Shown here piece after piece: positions 1 through 7,883 of a stretch of DNA of 64,000 bases (position 1 is the stretch's first letter; each line of letters begins with the position of its first letter). The notes under the pieces are model-generated. The model made no database searches. It was not told the DNA's origin and worked only from the letters and a program-made list of their open reading frames with translations. The stretch comes from Halosolutus gelatinilyticus. GTDB taxonomy: Archaea; Halobacteriota; Halobacteria; Halobacteriales; Natrialbaceae. A program made the translations under genes and the position numbers. Where the stretch lies: assembly GCF_023028105.1 (NCBI RefSeq), contig NZ_CP095491.1, positions 3,162,001 to 3,226,000 on the forward strand, given 5' to 3'.

Positions 1-85
1 CGACCGCGTCCTCGTGACGGATGAGTCGCTGCATCGGGTGGAGCATCCGATCGGGCTGGCGAAACGCGACGTCGAGGTACTTCAC
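1..85 (-). CDS. Bat-like HTH-10 transcriptional regulator, N-terminus only
   Basis: Reading leftwards from a GTG at 85, the frame is open to the window edge and gives VKYLDVAFRQPDRMLHPMQR. This is the typical opening of haloarchaeal bacterioopsin-activator-like (HTH-10) regulators, whose N-terminal domain senses a signal and whose C-terminal helix-turn-helix binds DNA; the latter lies outside the window. The gene diverges from the cytochrome P450 at 176, leaving about 90 bases for two promoters, so regulation of that neighbour is possible but unproven. The call rests on only 28 codons. Confidence 0.6.
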   Translation of the reverse strand, partial: MKYLDVAFRQPDRMLHPMQRLIRHEDAV

Positions 86-175
86 GCTCCACCGAGCGTT
101 CGGTTCGCTGGTACTTAAACGGGCTAGTGTATTCGACCGAAGCGCCATCGGCGATCGGTTCCTACCGCCGTTCGT

Positions 176-1576
176 ATGAGCAACACGGACGCCTCGGCGG
201 CGAAACGCCGATCGACGGAGACCGGCGATCGAGACGGGACGGACAGTTCCGACGGCGAGGCCCCGCCCGGGCCGGACGGCTGGCCCGTGATCGGGAACAC
301 GCTCCAGTTCGTCCGCGACCCGTTCGCGTTCTACGACGACCTGGCGAGCTACGGCGACGTCGTCCGGTACCGCCTCGCCGGCCAGACGTGGACGACGCTG
401 TTACACCCCGACCACGTCGAACGGGTGCTCGTCGAGGACGCCCACCGGTTCGAGCGCTACAACTTCGAGGAGTTCGGCCCCGAGTTCGCCCCCGAAGGGC
501 TGCTGATGACCCGCGGCGAACGGTGGCGGCGCCAGCGCGAGCTCATCCAGCCGGCGTTCACCCCGGCGAAGGTCGCCGCGTTCGCCGACGCGATCGTCGA
601 TCGTACGGTCGACGCGGTCGAGGACTGGACCGACGGCGAGACGATCGCGGCCAACCGCGAGTTCTCCGGTCTCACCCTCGAGATCCTCACGAAGACGCTG
701 TTCGACCTCGATCTCGACGACCGTCGCGACGCCGTCACGGCCGCCGCACGCGAACTCAACGAACGCGGCGACTCGCGTCGCCTCTCGGCGTTCCTCCCGA
801 TGTGGGTGCCGACGCCCGGAAACCTCCGGTACAAACGGCGAATGCGCAGGTTCGACGAGGCGGTGGAAACGCTGATCGCGGAGCGCCGCGCCGCTGGCGG
901 CGACGATCGAGACGACCTCCTGTCGACGCTGCTCGACGCTGAAGACGAGAACGGGGCCGCCCTCTCGGACGCCGAAGTTCGCGATCAACTCGTCACCTTC
1001 CTCTTCGCCGGCCACGAGACGTCCTCGCTGGCGCTCACCTACGCCGTCCTCCTGCTCGCCCGGCACGACGGCGCTCGCGCCCGCCTTGAGTCGGAAGTCG
1101 ATCGCGTCTGTCCCGATCGCGATCCGACGATAGCAGACCTCTCGAACCTGGAGTACGCGGGGAAAGTGGTCGACGAGGCGATGCGACTCTACCCGCCGGC
1201 GTTCGTCCAGTTCAGAGAGGCGATCGAGGACGTCACGATCGACGGCTACCGCATTCCGGAGGGTTCGAAGATTTCGCTGCCGCAGTTTCGCCTGCACGTC
1301 GACGATCGGTTCTACGACGATCCCGACGAATTCCGGCCCGAGCGCTGGACCGACGAGATGCGCGAGTCGCTGCCCGAGTACGCGTACTTCCCGTTCGGCG
1401 GCGGGCCCCGCCACTGCGTCGCGATGCGCTTCGCGCGGATGGAACTACAACTCGTGCTGGCGACGATCGCCCGGCGCGTCCGGTTCGACCTGGAGAGCGA
1501 TCCGGACCCCGAACTCAAAGTCGCGGCCACGCTGGCGCCCGTCGAGGACGTGCTGGTGACGGTTCGAGAGCGATAG
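176..1576 (+). CDS. cytochrome P450
   Basis: A 466-aa soluble haem monooxygenase of usual P450 length. Visible motifs are the I-helix oxygen-binding AGHET (residues 278-282), the K-helix ExxR as EAMR (334-337), a PERW-type motif (388-391) and the haem loop FGGGPRHC with the cysteine ligand at 414. The first 30 residues are a low-complexity acidic extension and there is no membrane anchor. The substrate cannot be read from sequence; haloarchaeal P450s are often placed near carotenoid or fatty-acid oxidation. No ferredoxin or reductase gene is adjacent, so electrons must come from a partner encoded elsewhere. Confidence 0.95.
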   Translation: MSNTDASAAKRRSTETGDRDGTDSSDGEAPPGPDGWPVIGNTLQFVRDPFAFYDDLASYGDVVRYRLAGQTWTTLLHPDHVERVLVEDAHRFERYNFEEFGPEFAPEGLLMTRGERWRRQRELIQPAFTPAKVAAFADAIVDRTVDAVEDWTDGETIAANREFSGLTLEILTKTLFDLDLDDRRDAVTAAARELNERGDSRRLSAFLPMWVPTPGNLRYKRRMRRFDEAVETLIAERRAAGGDDRDDLLSTLLDAEDENGAALSDAEVRDQLVTFLFAGHETSSLALTYAVLLLARHDGARARLESEVDRVCPDRDPTIADLSNLEYAGKVVDEAMRLYPPAFVQFREAIEDVTIDGYRIPEGSKISLPQFRLHVDDRFYDDPDEFRPERWTDEMRESLPEYAYFPFGGGPRHCVAMRFARMELQLVLATIARRVRFDLESDPDPELKVAATLAPVEDVLVTVRER

Positions 1577-1814
1577 CGATCGACCGCCGAGAGCACCGGC
1601 GCCCGCGCCGACGATCGCGAACCGCCGGTGACGGCGCTTCACGCGGTGAACGTCGTTCATCGAATGAGTATATCGCCGCTCGAGCCGTCGGTGCGGTCGA
1701 CCGAACGGCGCAGCATCGAGTTCTCGCGGGCGTCGGCCCGCGGCGACCGCAGGCTGGCGACGTCGATCGCCACGTCGGCGCGACCGGCTCGATGGGTCCG
1801 TTCCCCGAATCATC

Positions 1815-2522
1815 ATGGATTCCGATCACCGTTCCGACGGCCGGTACCGTAGACGACGACTCCTCGCACTGATGGCGCTTGCGGGGACGAGCGCACTTGC
1901 CGGGTGTACCAGCGACGCCGCCGAGAGCGACAAGGCAGACGACACCGACGGCGAATCCGCGGACGGAGCCGATCGAGACGCCGACGGCTCCGGCGACGCG
2001 GACGAAACCGACGGCGGGGACGGCGGTCCCTGCGACGGTCTCACCGGGGATTTCGTTGCGTTCGATCAGGGCGATCGATCGTTCCCGATTCTCTTTGACC
2101 ACCCGGACACGTTAGAGCAGTACAACGAGGAGTTGAACGAGGGCGGGAATATCGTCGGCGCGCAACTGGGACACGTGGCGTCGAAACGGCCGACGTCGTA
2201 TCCGGTGAACCTGCTCGTCCAACAGCACAAGTCGCCGATCACCGACGAGGAGGCCGCGACCAACTGGGTCACCTTCCACGGGCAGAACGAGCGGCTGGAC
2301 CGCTCGCTCGCGTACGAGGGCGAGCAGATAGCGCTCTATCAAAGCACCTATAGCGAGGAGACGGCTCGGCAGTGGCGATTCCTGCTCCCGGCCCACGACG
2401 GCGACGGCGTCCGCGGCGTCGTCGTCCAACACCACGACGATCGCAAGGAGGGCTGCATCGACGGCGTCGAAGCGATCGCCGTCGACGTGATCGAGTCGAT
2501 GCGTCCGAACCCGAAATACTGA
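1815..2522 (+). CDS. Tat-exported acidic lipoprotein, function unknown
   Basis: A 235-aa protein beginning with an arginine-rich stretch (RYRRRRLLALM), a hydrophobic core and the lipobox LAGC at about residues 28-31, so it is probably exported by Tat and lipid-anchored outside the membrane. Residues 32-75 form an Asp/Glu/Gly/Ser-rich linker typical of haloarchaeal lipoproteins. The globular part (about 76-235) contains no motif I recognise. It is probably monocistronic, since the next gene is convergent. Confidence 0.75.
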   Translation: MDSDHRSDGRYRRRRLLALMALAGTSALAGCTSDAAESDKADDTDGESADGADRDADGSGDADETDGGDGGPCDGLTGDFVAFDQGDRSFPILFDHPDTLEQYNEELNEGGNIVGAQLGHVASKRPTSYPVNLLVQQHKSPITDEEAATNWVTFHGQNERLDRSLAYEGEQIALYQSTYSEETARQWRFLLPAHDGDGVRGVVVQHHDDRKEGCIDGVEAIAVDVIESMRPNPKY

Positions 2523-2541
2523 ACGCAGGATCGGCCGCTGC

Positions 2542-2898
2542 TCAGAATCGATCGGTTCGACCCGCGGCCGACCACGGATCGATCGGCGAATCGCGCGGGA
2601 CGCGGACGGTTTTGTGTTGTTGGGCGCGGACGCGGCCGGCGAACGCCCACCGCTTGTCGTCCCACGTCTCCTCGTCCGACGCCGCCGCGGCGGCCGCCGC
2701 CAGCGCGTGGTCGTGGAGATGCGCGCCGACCGCCACGGCGATCGCCGCCGCCTCCTCGTCGTCCGCGGCGTCGGGGATGTCGATCGCGACGTCCGCGGGG
2801 AGCAGGCCCGCCTCGATCGCCTCGTCGGCGCCGGGTTCGTCCTCGCCCGCCGCGGGCCGGGCCGTGTCGGCCCCGTCTGCGTGGTTCTGGGATGCCAT
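2542..2898 (-). CDS. pccX: propionyl-CoA carboxylase small subunit (PccX-like)
   Basis: A 118-aa acidic, Ala-rich protein 9 bases downstream of pccB and surely in the same transcript. Its core (about residues 45-100) has the pattern of the small epsilon/PccX subunits of acyl-CoA carboxylases: an alanine-rich helix, [15 protein letters not shown] and a C-terminal basic segment. In Haloferax mediterranei a third small subunit, PccX, is required with PccA and PccB for active propionyl-CoA carboxylase; the same role is inferred here from position and pattern. Confidence 0.75.
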   Translation of the reverse strand: MASQNHADGADTARPAAGEDEPGADEAIEAGLLPADVAIDIPDAADDEEAAAIAVAVGAHLHDHALAAAAAAASDEETWDDKRWAFAGRVRAQQHKTVRVPRDSPIDPWSAAGRTDRF

Positions 2899-2907
2899 TG
2901 GAACTCG

Positions 2908-4458
2908 TTACAGCGGGATGTTGCCGTGTTTCTTGTCCGGGTTCTGCTCGCGTTTCGTTTCGAGCATCTCGAGGTCGTCGATCAGCCGCGGTCGCGTCTC
3001 GGTGGGGAGAATCACGTCGTCGAGGAAGCCCTTGTCCGTTGCAGTGTACGGGTTGGCGAATTCCTCGCGGTACTCCTCGATGAGTTCGTCGCGGAGTTCG
3101 TCCGGGTTGTCGGCTTCCTGGAGTTCCTTCCGGTAGAGGATGTTGACCGCACCCTGCGGGCCCATGACGGCGATCTCCGCGGTCGGCCAGGCGTAGTTGA
3201 CGTCCGCGCCGAGGTTCTTCGAGGCCATCACGCAGTAGGCGCCCCCGTAGGCCTTGCGGGTGATGACCGTCAGCAGCGGGACGCTCGCCTCGGAGTACGC
3301 GTAGAGAAGCTTCGCACCGTGGCGAATGATGCCGCGGTGTTCCTGATCGGTGCCGGGCATGTAGCCGGGGACGTCGACGAAGGTGACGATCGGGATGTTA
3401 AAGGAGTCACAGAAGCGGACGAACCGCGAGCCCTTCATCGAGGAGTCGACCGTGAGCGTCCCGGCGTTGACCCGGGGCTGGTTCGCGACGATTCCCACGG
3501 AGCGGCCGTCGAGACGCCCGAAGCCGACGACGAGTTCCTTCGCGTAGTTCTCCGCGACCTCGAAGAACGAGCCCTCGTCGACGACCGAGTCGATCACGTT
3601 GACCATGTCGTACGGCTTCTGGGGGCTCGACGGAACGATGGTTTCGAGGTCTTCGTCGCGCCGATCGGGGTCGTCCCACGGTTGGACTTGCGGCGGATCC
3701 TCGACGTTGTTCTGCGGGAGGTACGAGAGCAGGCGCTTGATGTCGTCGAGCGCCTGTTCCTCGCTGTCGCAGGCGAACTGGGCGACCCCGGTCTTGTCGG
3801 CGTGGGTCATCGCCCCGCCGAGTTCCTCGTGGGTGACCTCCTCGCCGGTGACGGTCTTGGTGACGCCGGGGCCGGTGATGTACATGTGGCTCGTGTCCTT
3901 CACCATGAAGATGAAGTCGGTGATCGACGGGGAGTAGACCGCCCCGCCGGCGCAGGGGCCCATGATCGAGGAGATCTGCGGGACGACGCCGCTTGCCTCC
4001 TGATTGCGCCGGAAGATCTCGGTGAAGCCGGCGAGGCTCTTGACGCCCTCCTGGATGCGCGCGCCCGCGGAGTCGTTGAGGCCGACGATCGGCGCGCCGA
4101 CCTCCATCGCCATGTCCATGACCTTGCAGATCTTCTCGGCGAAGACCTCCCCGAGCGAGCCGCCGAAGACGGTGAAGTCGTGTGCGAAGACGAAGACGGT
4201 TCGGCCGTTGACCTCGCCGTAGCCCGTGACGACGCCGTCGCCCGGGATCTTCTTCTCCTCCATCCCGAACTGGCTCGTCTGGTGGGTTCGGAGCTGATCG
4301 AACTCGGTGAAGGTGCCGTCGTCTATGAAGTAGTCGATCCGCTCGCGGGCGGTCATCTTCCCCTTGTCGTGTTGCCGTTCGATGCGATCCTCACCCCCGC
4401 CCTTTAGCGCTTCCTCCCGTAGCTCCTCTAACTCCGTGATGCGGTTCTCCATGGTCAT
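2908..4458 (-). CDS. pccB: propionyl-CoA carboxylase carboxyltransferase (beta) subunit
   Basis: Encodes 516 aa from ATG 4458 (MTMENRITELEEL); an in-frame ATG at 4452 is equally possible, and a GGAGG lies just upstream. It has the crotonase-like double domain of carboxyltransferases, including GDGVVTGYG, SGGARIQEG-type and GPCAGGAVYSPSITDF segments (N-terminal half) and RKAYGGAYCVM plus MGPQGAVN (C-terminal half). It moves CO2 from carboxybiotin to propionyl-CoA, giving methylmalonyl-CoA on the way to succinyl-CoA. The biotin carboxylase/BCCP subunit PccA is not in the window. The reaction drains propionyl-CoA from the methylaspartate cycle encoded near 55-62 kb and from amino-acid breakdown. 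Confidence 0.93.
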   Translation of the reverse strand: MTMENRITELEELREEALKGGGEDRIERQHDKGKMTARERIDYFIDDGTFTEFDQLRTHQTSQFGMEEKKIPGDGVVTGYGEVNGRTVFVFAHDFTVFGGSLGEVFAEKICKVMDMAMEVGAPIVGLNDSAGARIQEGVKSLAGFTEIFRRNQEASGVVPQISSIMGPCAGGAVYSPSITDFIFMVKDTSHMYITGPGVTKTVTGEEVTHEELGGAMTHADKTGVAQFACDSEEQALDDIKRLLSYLPQNNVEDPPQVQPWDDPDRRDEDLETIVPSSPQKPYDMVNVIDSVVDEGSFFEVAENYAKELVVGFGRLDGRSVGIVANQPRVNAGTLTVDSSMKGSRFVRFCDSFNIPIVTFVDVPGYMPGTDQEHRGIIRHGAKLLYAYSEASVPLLTVITRKAYGGAYCVMASKNLGADVNYAWPTAEIAVMGPQGAVNILYRKELQEADNPDELRDELIEEYREEFANPYTATDKGFLDDVILPTETRPRLIDDLEMLETKREQNPDKKHGNIPL

Positions 4459-4514
4459 GTTCGGGGCCCTCCGTGCCGAATCATCGGCCGAGACAACGGC
4501 GACGCGGACAAAAA

Positions 4515-4528
4515 ACGTTCTGCAACGT
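4515..4528. promoter_or_regulatory. short inverted repeat upstream of pccB
   Basis: ACGTT-CTGC-AACGT, a 5-bp perfect inverted repeat with a 4-base centre, lies 57 bases before the pccB start inside an A/T-rich patch (run of A at 4510-4515). It could be an operator near the pccB promoter, but it is short enough to occur by chance. Confidence 0.25.
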
Positions 4529-4714
4529 GACGATCGAGGGCGAGCGAACGCGGTGCAACTGCGGCTTCTGGGACGCCACGGGATAGATTTCGATCGAATC
4601 GCAACAGCCGGTTCGATCGGTTGATCCGCACGCTGAAAACGAGATGATACGAAAATAACACTGTAATCGTATCTGGTGGAGACACCATATAACGACCCTG
4701 CTATTTCACGCAAT

Positions 4715-4724
4715 TACTATATAG
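4715..4724 (+). promoter_or_regulatory. TATA box for the binding-protein gene at 4746
   Basis: TACTATATAG sits 22 bases before ATG 4746, the spacing expected if transcription starts at or just before the start codon (leaderless mRNA, common in haloarchaea). This supports 4746 rather than the out-of-frame ATG at 4741. Confidence 0.6.
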
Positions 4725-4745
4725 TCCGAGTTTCCTTGCTATGGT

Positions 4746-6062
4746 ATGGCGCGTCACGTCAAAAGACGAAGCGTTCTGAAGGGTGCCGGTGCAGCGGGAA
4801 TGATCAGCGTCGCGGGTTGTCTCGGCGGGGGTGACGACGGTAACGAAACCGGCGACGGCGGCGGCGGGAGCGAGATCGGCTTGCAAATCGAGACGAAGGT
4901 CGAGGACACCGAGACAAACTCCCAGAGTGGAGTTAGCGCGGCGAACTCGCTCGTCAATGCGGGCTTTCCGTCCATCTGCGGATCGGCGTCGTCCGGTGTG
5001 AACGTGCCGGTCTGTCAGGAAGTTCTCATTGACGGTAAGGTGGTGGGGTGCTCGCCGTCCAGTACCGCGCTGTCGGTCACGAATCTCGAAGACGACGATT
5101 ACATCTTCAGAACGGCCCCCTCGGACTTCCTGCAGGGCCAGGTGATGGCCCAAGTCGCGGCCGACGAACAAAGTGCCTCGACCGCGGCATCTCTCTACGT
5201 CAACAACGACTACGGCCAGCAGCTCTCCGAGCGGTTCACGGAGATCTTCGAGGGCGACGTCGGCGGAGAGATGCAGACGCAGGTCGCGTTCAACCAGGGC
5301 GAATCGTCGTACTCCTCGGTCGTCAACGAAGCGCTTTCGGGCGACCCGGACACGCTCGTCGTGATCGGCTATCCGGAAGACGGAATTCAGCTGTTCCGTG
5401 ACTTCTACGGCGTCGCCGATCAGAACCAGAGCGTCCTCGTTCCCGACGGTCTGCGCGATCCGGATATTCCCGGGCAGGTCGGCGCCGACATGAGTAACGT
5501 GCTCGGAACCGCGCCGGCCGCGGGCGGTCCGAATCAGGACGCCTTCGAGTCGCTGTTCGAAGACGCTTACGACAAGACGCCGGGCGTGTTCACTTCCCAG
5601 TCGTACGACTCGGTGGCCGTCCAGATCCTCGCCAACGCCGCGGCCGGCGAGAACGACGGTACGGCCATCCGCGATCAGATGCGTCGCGTGGCCAATCCCG
5701 AAGGGATGGAAGTCGGACCCGGCAACTTCGTCGAGGGCGTCGAGGCGGCGGCCGACGGCAAGGACGTCTTCTACAACGGAGCGTCCAGCGCGGTGAACTT
5801 CGACGAAAACGGCGATCCCGCGTCCGCGACGTACGCGCTGTGGGAGTTCGCCGACGGCAGTACCTCCGAAGTCACGACGCAGACCTTCGAGAGCGACAAT
5901 CCCGACGGCGCCGGCGAGATGGCCGACGAAGGGCCCGGCGGCTTCGATCGGACGATCAAAGTCGGCATCCTGCTCCCCGAAACCGGGGCGCTGGCGTCGA
6001 CCGGCGGGCCGATGATCCAGGCCGCCGAGCTGCCGGCCATGCAGGTCAACGGCGAGATTTAG
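4746..6062 (+). CDS. livK: branched-chain amino-acid type ABC transporter substrate-binding lipoprotein, circularly permuted
   Basis: 438 aa with a twin-arginine signal (R7-R8, RRSVLKG) and lipobox VAGC (Cys25), so Tat-exported and anchored outside the cell. The fold is type-1 periplasmic binding protein (LivK). The mature protein starts at about residue 42 with EIGLQIETKVEDTETNSQSG, which in ordinary LivK proteins is the SECOND beta-alpha unit. The usual first unit (IKVGILLPETGALASTGGPM...) sits at the extreme C-terminus, residues 404-438, ending ...MQVNGEI. Joining the end (NGEI) to the start (EIGLQIE) restores the normal order, so the domain is circularly permuted. A Gly/Asp/Glu-rich linker (about 375-399) precedes the moved unit. 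The gene converges on the livHMGF operon, whose permease and ATPases it presumably serves. All other core motifs of the family look intact. Confidence 0.88.
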   Translation: MARHVKRRSVLKGAGAAGMISVAGCLGGGDDGNETGDGGGGSEIGLQIETKVEDTETNSQSGVSAANSLVNAGFPSICGSASSGVNVPVCQEVLIDGKVVGCSPSSTALSVTNLEDDDYIFRTAPSDFLQGQVMAQVAADEQSASTAASLYVNNDYGQQLSERFTEIFEGDVGGEMQTQVAFNQGESSYSSVVNEALSGDPDTLVVIGYPEDGIQLFRDFYGVADQNQSVLVPDGLRDPDIPGQVGADMSNVLGTAPAAGGPNQDAFESLFEDAYDKTPGVFTSQSYDSVAVQILANAAAGENDGTAIRDQMRRVANPEGMEVGPGNFVEGVEAAADGKDVFYNGASSAVNFDENGDPASATYALWEFADGSTSEVTTQTFESDNPDGAGEMADEGPGGFDRTIKVGILLPETGALASTGGPMIQAAELPAMQVNGEI

Positions 6063-6086
6063 GCGATCGAACGAACACGTCGACGG

Positions 6087-6095
6087 TTTTTCTTT
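6087..6095 (+). terminator. T-rich terminator candidate
   Basis: A run TTTTTCTTT 25 bases after the livK stop, in the 136-base space between the convergent livK and livF. Archaeal transcription commonly stops at such T tracts; no hairpin is needed or seen. Confidence 0.4.
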
Positions 6096-6198
6096 GCGCC
6101 CGCTCGGAGTAGTCGCGTCGCCCTCGCGCTCGATCCCCGGCGACGGATCGAGACGATCGAAGAATCGACGATGGGATCGAAAAAGCGGTTTCGTCCGG

Positions 6199-7014
6199 CT
6201 ACCCGCCCAGGAAGTCCCGGCGAACCTGCGGATCGTTGAGCAGCGTCGTTCCGGCGTCCTCGTAGCGGTTCTTCCCGTCGACGAGGACGTACCCGCGATC
6301 GCACCGCCGAAGGGCCTCCTTGGCGTTCTGTTCGACCATCAGGACCGCCGTGCCCGTCTCGTTGATCCCGTCGATCCGATCGAACATATCGTCGACGAGG
6401 TCCGGCGCGAGCCCCGCGGAGGGCTCGTCCAGCAACAGTAGCTCGGGTTCGAGCATCAGCGCTCGTCCCATCGCGAGCATCTGCTGTTGGCCGCCGGAGA
6501 GGTTTCCGGCCTTCTGCGACTGGCGCTCCTCCAGGATCGGGAACCGCTCGAACACCGCCTCGAGGCGTTCCTGTGGCACCTCGTCGAGGATGTACGCGCC
6601 CATCTCCAGATTGTCCCGAACCGATAGCGTGGAGAAGACGTTGTCGTTCTGGGGAACGTAGCCCAGGCCGAGGTGGATGATATCCTCGGGGTTCTTTCCG
6701 GTGATAGCCTCGTCGTCGAAGGTGACGGTCCCGCCCATGTGCTCCGTCAACCCGAAGACGGATTTCATGAGGGTCGACTTTCCGGCCCCGTTCGGACCGA
6801 CGATCGTGACGTACTCCCCGGGGTCGACGTCGAGATAGACGTCGGTCAGGATCTGCAGATCGCCGTACCCCGCATCGAGGTCGCGCACCGCCAGCAGGCT
6901 ATCCTCGTGGAGTTCGACCTCGGACGCCGCGCTCGTCACTCCCGCGCCGTCGGTGCGCACGCCCCCGTCGGTTCCGTCGGCGCCCGCGTTCGCGTCGATC
7001 GGGTCGTCGCTCAT
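6199..7014 (-). CDS. livF: branched-chain amino-acid ABC transporter ATPase LivF
   Basis: 271 aa, with Walker A GPNGAGKST (73-81), signature LSGGQ (172-176) and Walker B LLLLDEP (193-199); the segment LGYVPQNDNVFSTLSVRDNL is characteristic of LivF. About 40 N-terminal residues are an acidic extension. It hydrolyses ATP at the cytoplasmic face of the Liv importer with LivG. Its start overlaps the end of livG by 4 bases, so the two are translationally coupled in the livHMGF operon. Confidence 0.94.
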   Translation of the reverse strand: MSDDPIDANAGADGTDGGVRTDGAGVTSAASEVELHEDSLLAVRDLDAGYGDLQILTDVYLDVDPGEYVTIVGPNGAGKSTLMKSVFGLTEHMGGTVTFDDEAITGKNPEDIIHLGLGYVPQNDNVFSTLSVRDNLEMGAYILDEVPQERLEAVFERFPILEERQSQKAGNLSGGQQQMLAMGRALMLEPELLLLDEPSAGLAPDLVDDMFDRIDGINETGTAVLMVEQNAKEALRRCDRGYVLVDGKNRYEDAGTTLLNDPQVRRDFLGG

Positions 7015-7883
7015 ACGTCACCTCCGAGATATGCCTCGATGACGGTTTCGTCGTTGCGAACCTCGTTCGGCGTCCCTTCGGTGAGAATACGACCCTGGTG
7101 CATTACGATGACCCGCTTACAGTTCTCCATGATGAGATCCATGTCGTGTTCGACGATGAGGAACGTGTAGCCTTCCTCGCGAAGTTCGTGAATGTGCTCG
7201 AGGAGCCGCTCTTCCAGTGAGGGATTGACCCCGGCGAACGGTTCGTCCAGCAACAGCATCTGCGGATCCGTCAACAGCGCGCGCGCGAGTTCAAGCAACT
7301 TCCGCTGTCCGCCCGAGAGGTTCCCGGCGTACTCGTTGGCCAGATGATCGATGTCGAAAAACTCGAGCGTCTCCCACACCCGATCGAGCAACGCCCGCTC
7401 TTGCTCTTTGACGCCGTCGCGAGCGTACGGAAGGACGGATCGCCAGAGCGCTTCCCCGCGCTGGTTCTTCGGCGCGACCATCATGTTCTCGAGAACGGTC
7501 ATCTCTTCGAGTTCCCGCGCGATCTGGAACGTACGCACCAGTCCCCGGTTTGCGATCTGATAGGGTTCCAAGCCGGTGATATCGGTTCCTTCGAATCGGA
7601 CGGTGCCGGCGGTCGGCTTGTGGACGCCGGTAATGCAGTTGAACGTCGTCGACTTGCCGGCGCCGTTGGGACCGATGAGCCCGGTCATGGTACCGCGTTC
7701 GATCTCGAAGGACGCCCCGTCGACGGCGGTGATGCCGCCGAACTCCTTACGGAGGTTCTCGACCTGTAACGGTACGTCGTGAGCGGCTGCAGGCTCGTCC
7801 TTGCCGGCGTTCTCCCCGGATCGGTCCGCTGGGGACGACGGACCCGGCGATGAAATCGGTTCGGAGGGATTGGATTCACTCAT
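7011..7883 (-). CDS. livG: branched-chain amino-acid ABC transporter ATPase LivG
   Basis: 290 aa: Walker A GPNGAGKST (71-79), signature LSGGQ (189-193), Walker B LLLDEP (210-215), and the LivG hallmarks RTFQIARELEEMTVLENMMV and VEHDMDLIMENC. Residues 1-36 are a disordered Pro/Ser/Asp-rich tail. It pairs with LivF as the second ATPase. The start overlaps livM by 8 bases and the stop overlaps livF by 4. Confidence 0.94.
   Translation of the reverse strand: MSESNPSEPISSPGPSSPADRSGENAGKDEPAAAHDVPLQVENLRKEFGGITAVDGASFEIERGTMTGLIGPNGAGKSTTFNCITGVHKPTAGTVRFEGTDITGLEPYQIANRGLVRTFQIARELEEMTVLENMMVAPKNQRGEALWRSVLPYARDGVKEQERALLDRVWETLEFFDIDHLANEYAGNLSGGQRKLLELARALLTDPQMLLLDEPFAGVNPSLEERLLEHIHELREEGYTFLIVEHDMDLIMENCKRVIVMHQGRILTEGTPNEVRNDETVIEAYLGGDV

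Noticed and set aside
1628-1852. 74-codon forward frame after the P450
   Set aside because: Arg/Ser-rich chance sequence overlapping the lipoprotein start; no ribosome site or motif.
2614-4407. Long forward open frame (597 codons)
   Set aside because: It lies antisense to pccB and pccX; Arg/Val/Asp/Leu-heavy composition is the mirror of a G+C-rich coding strand.
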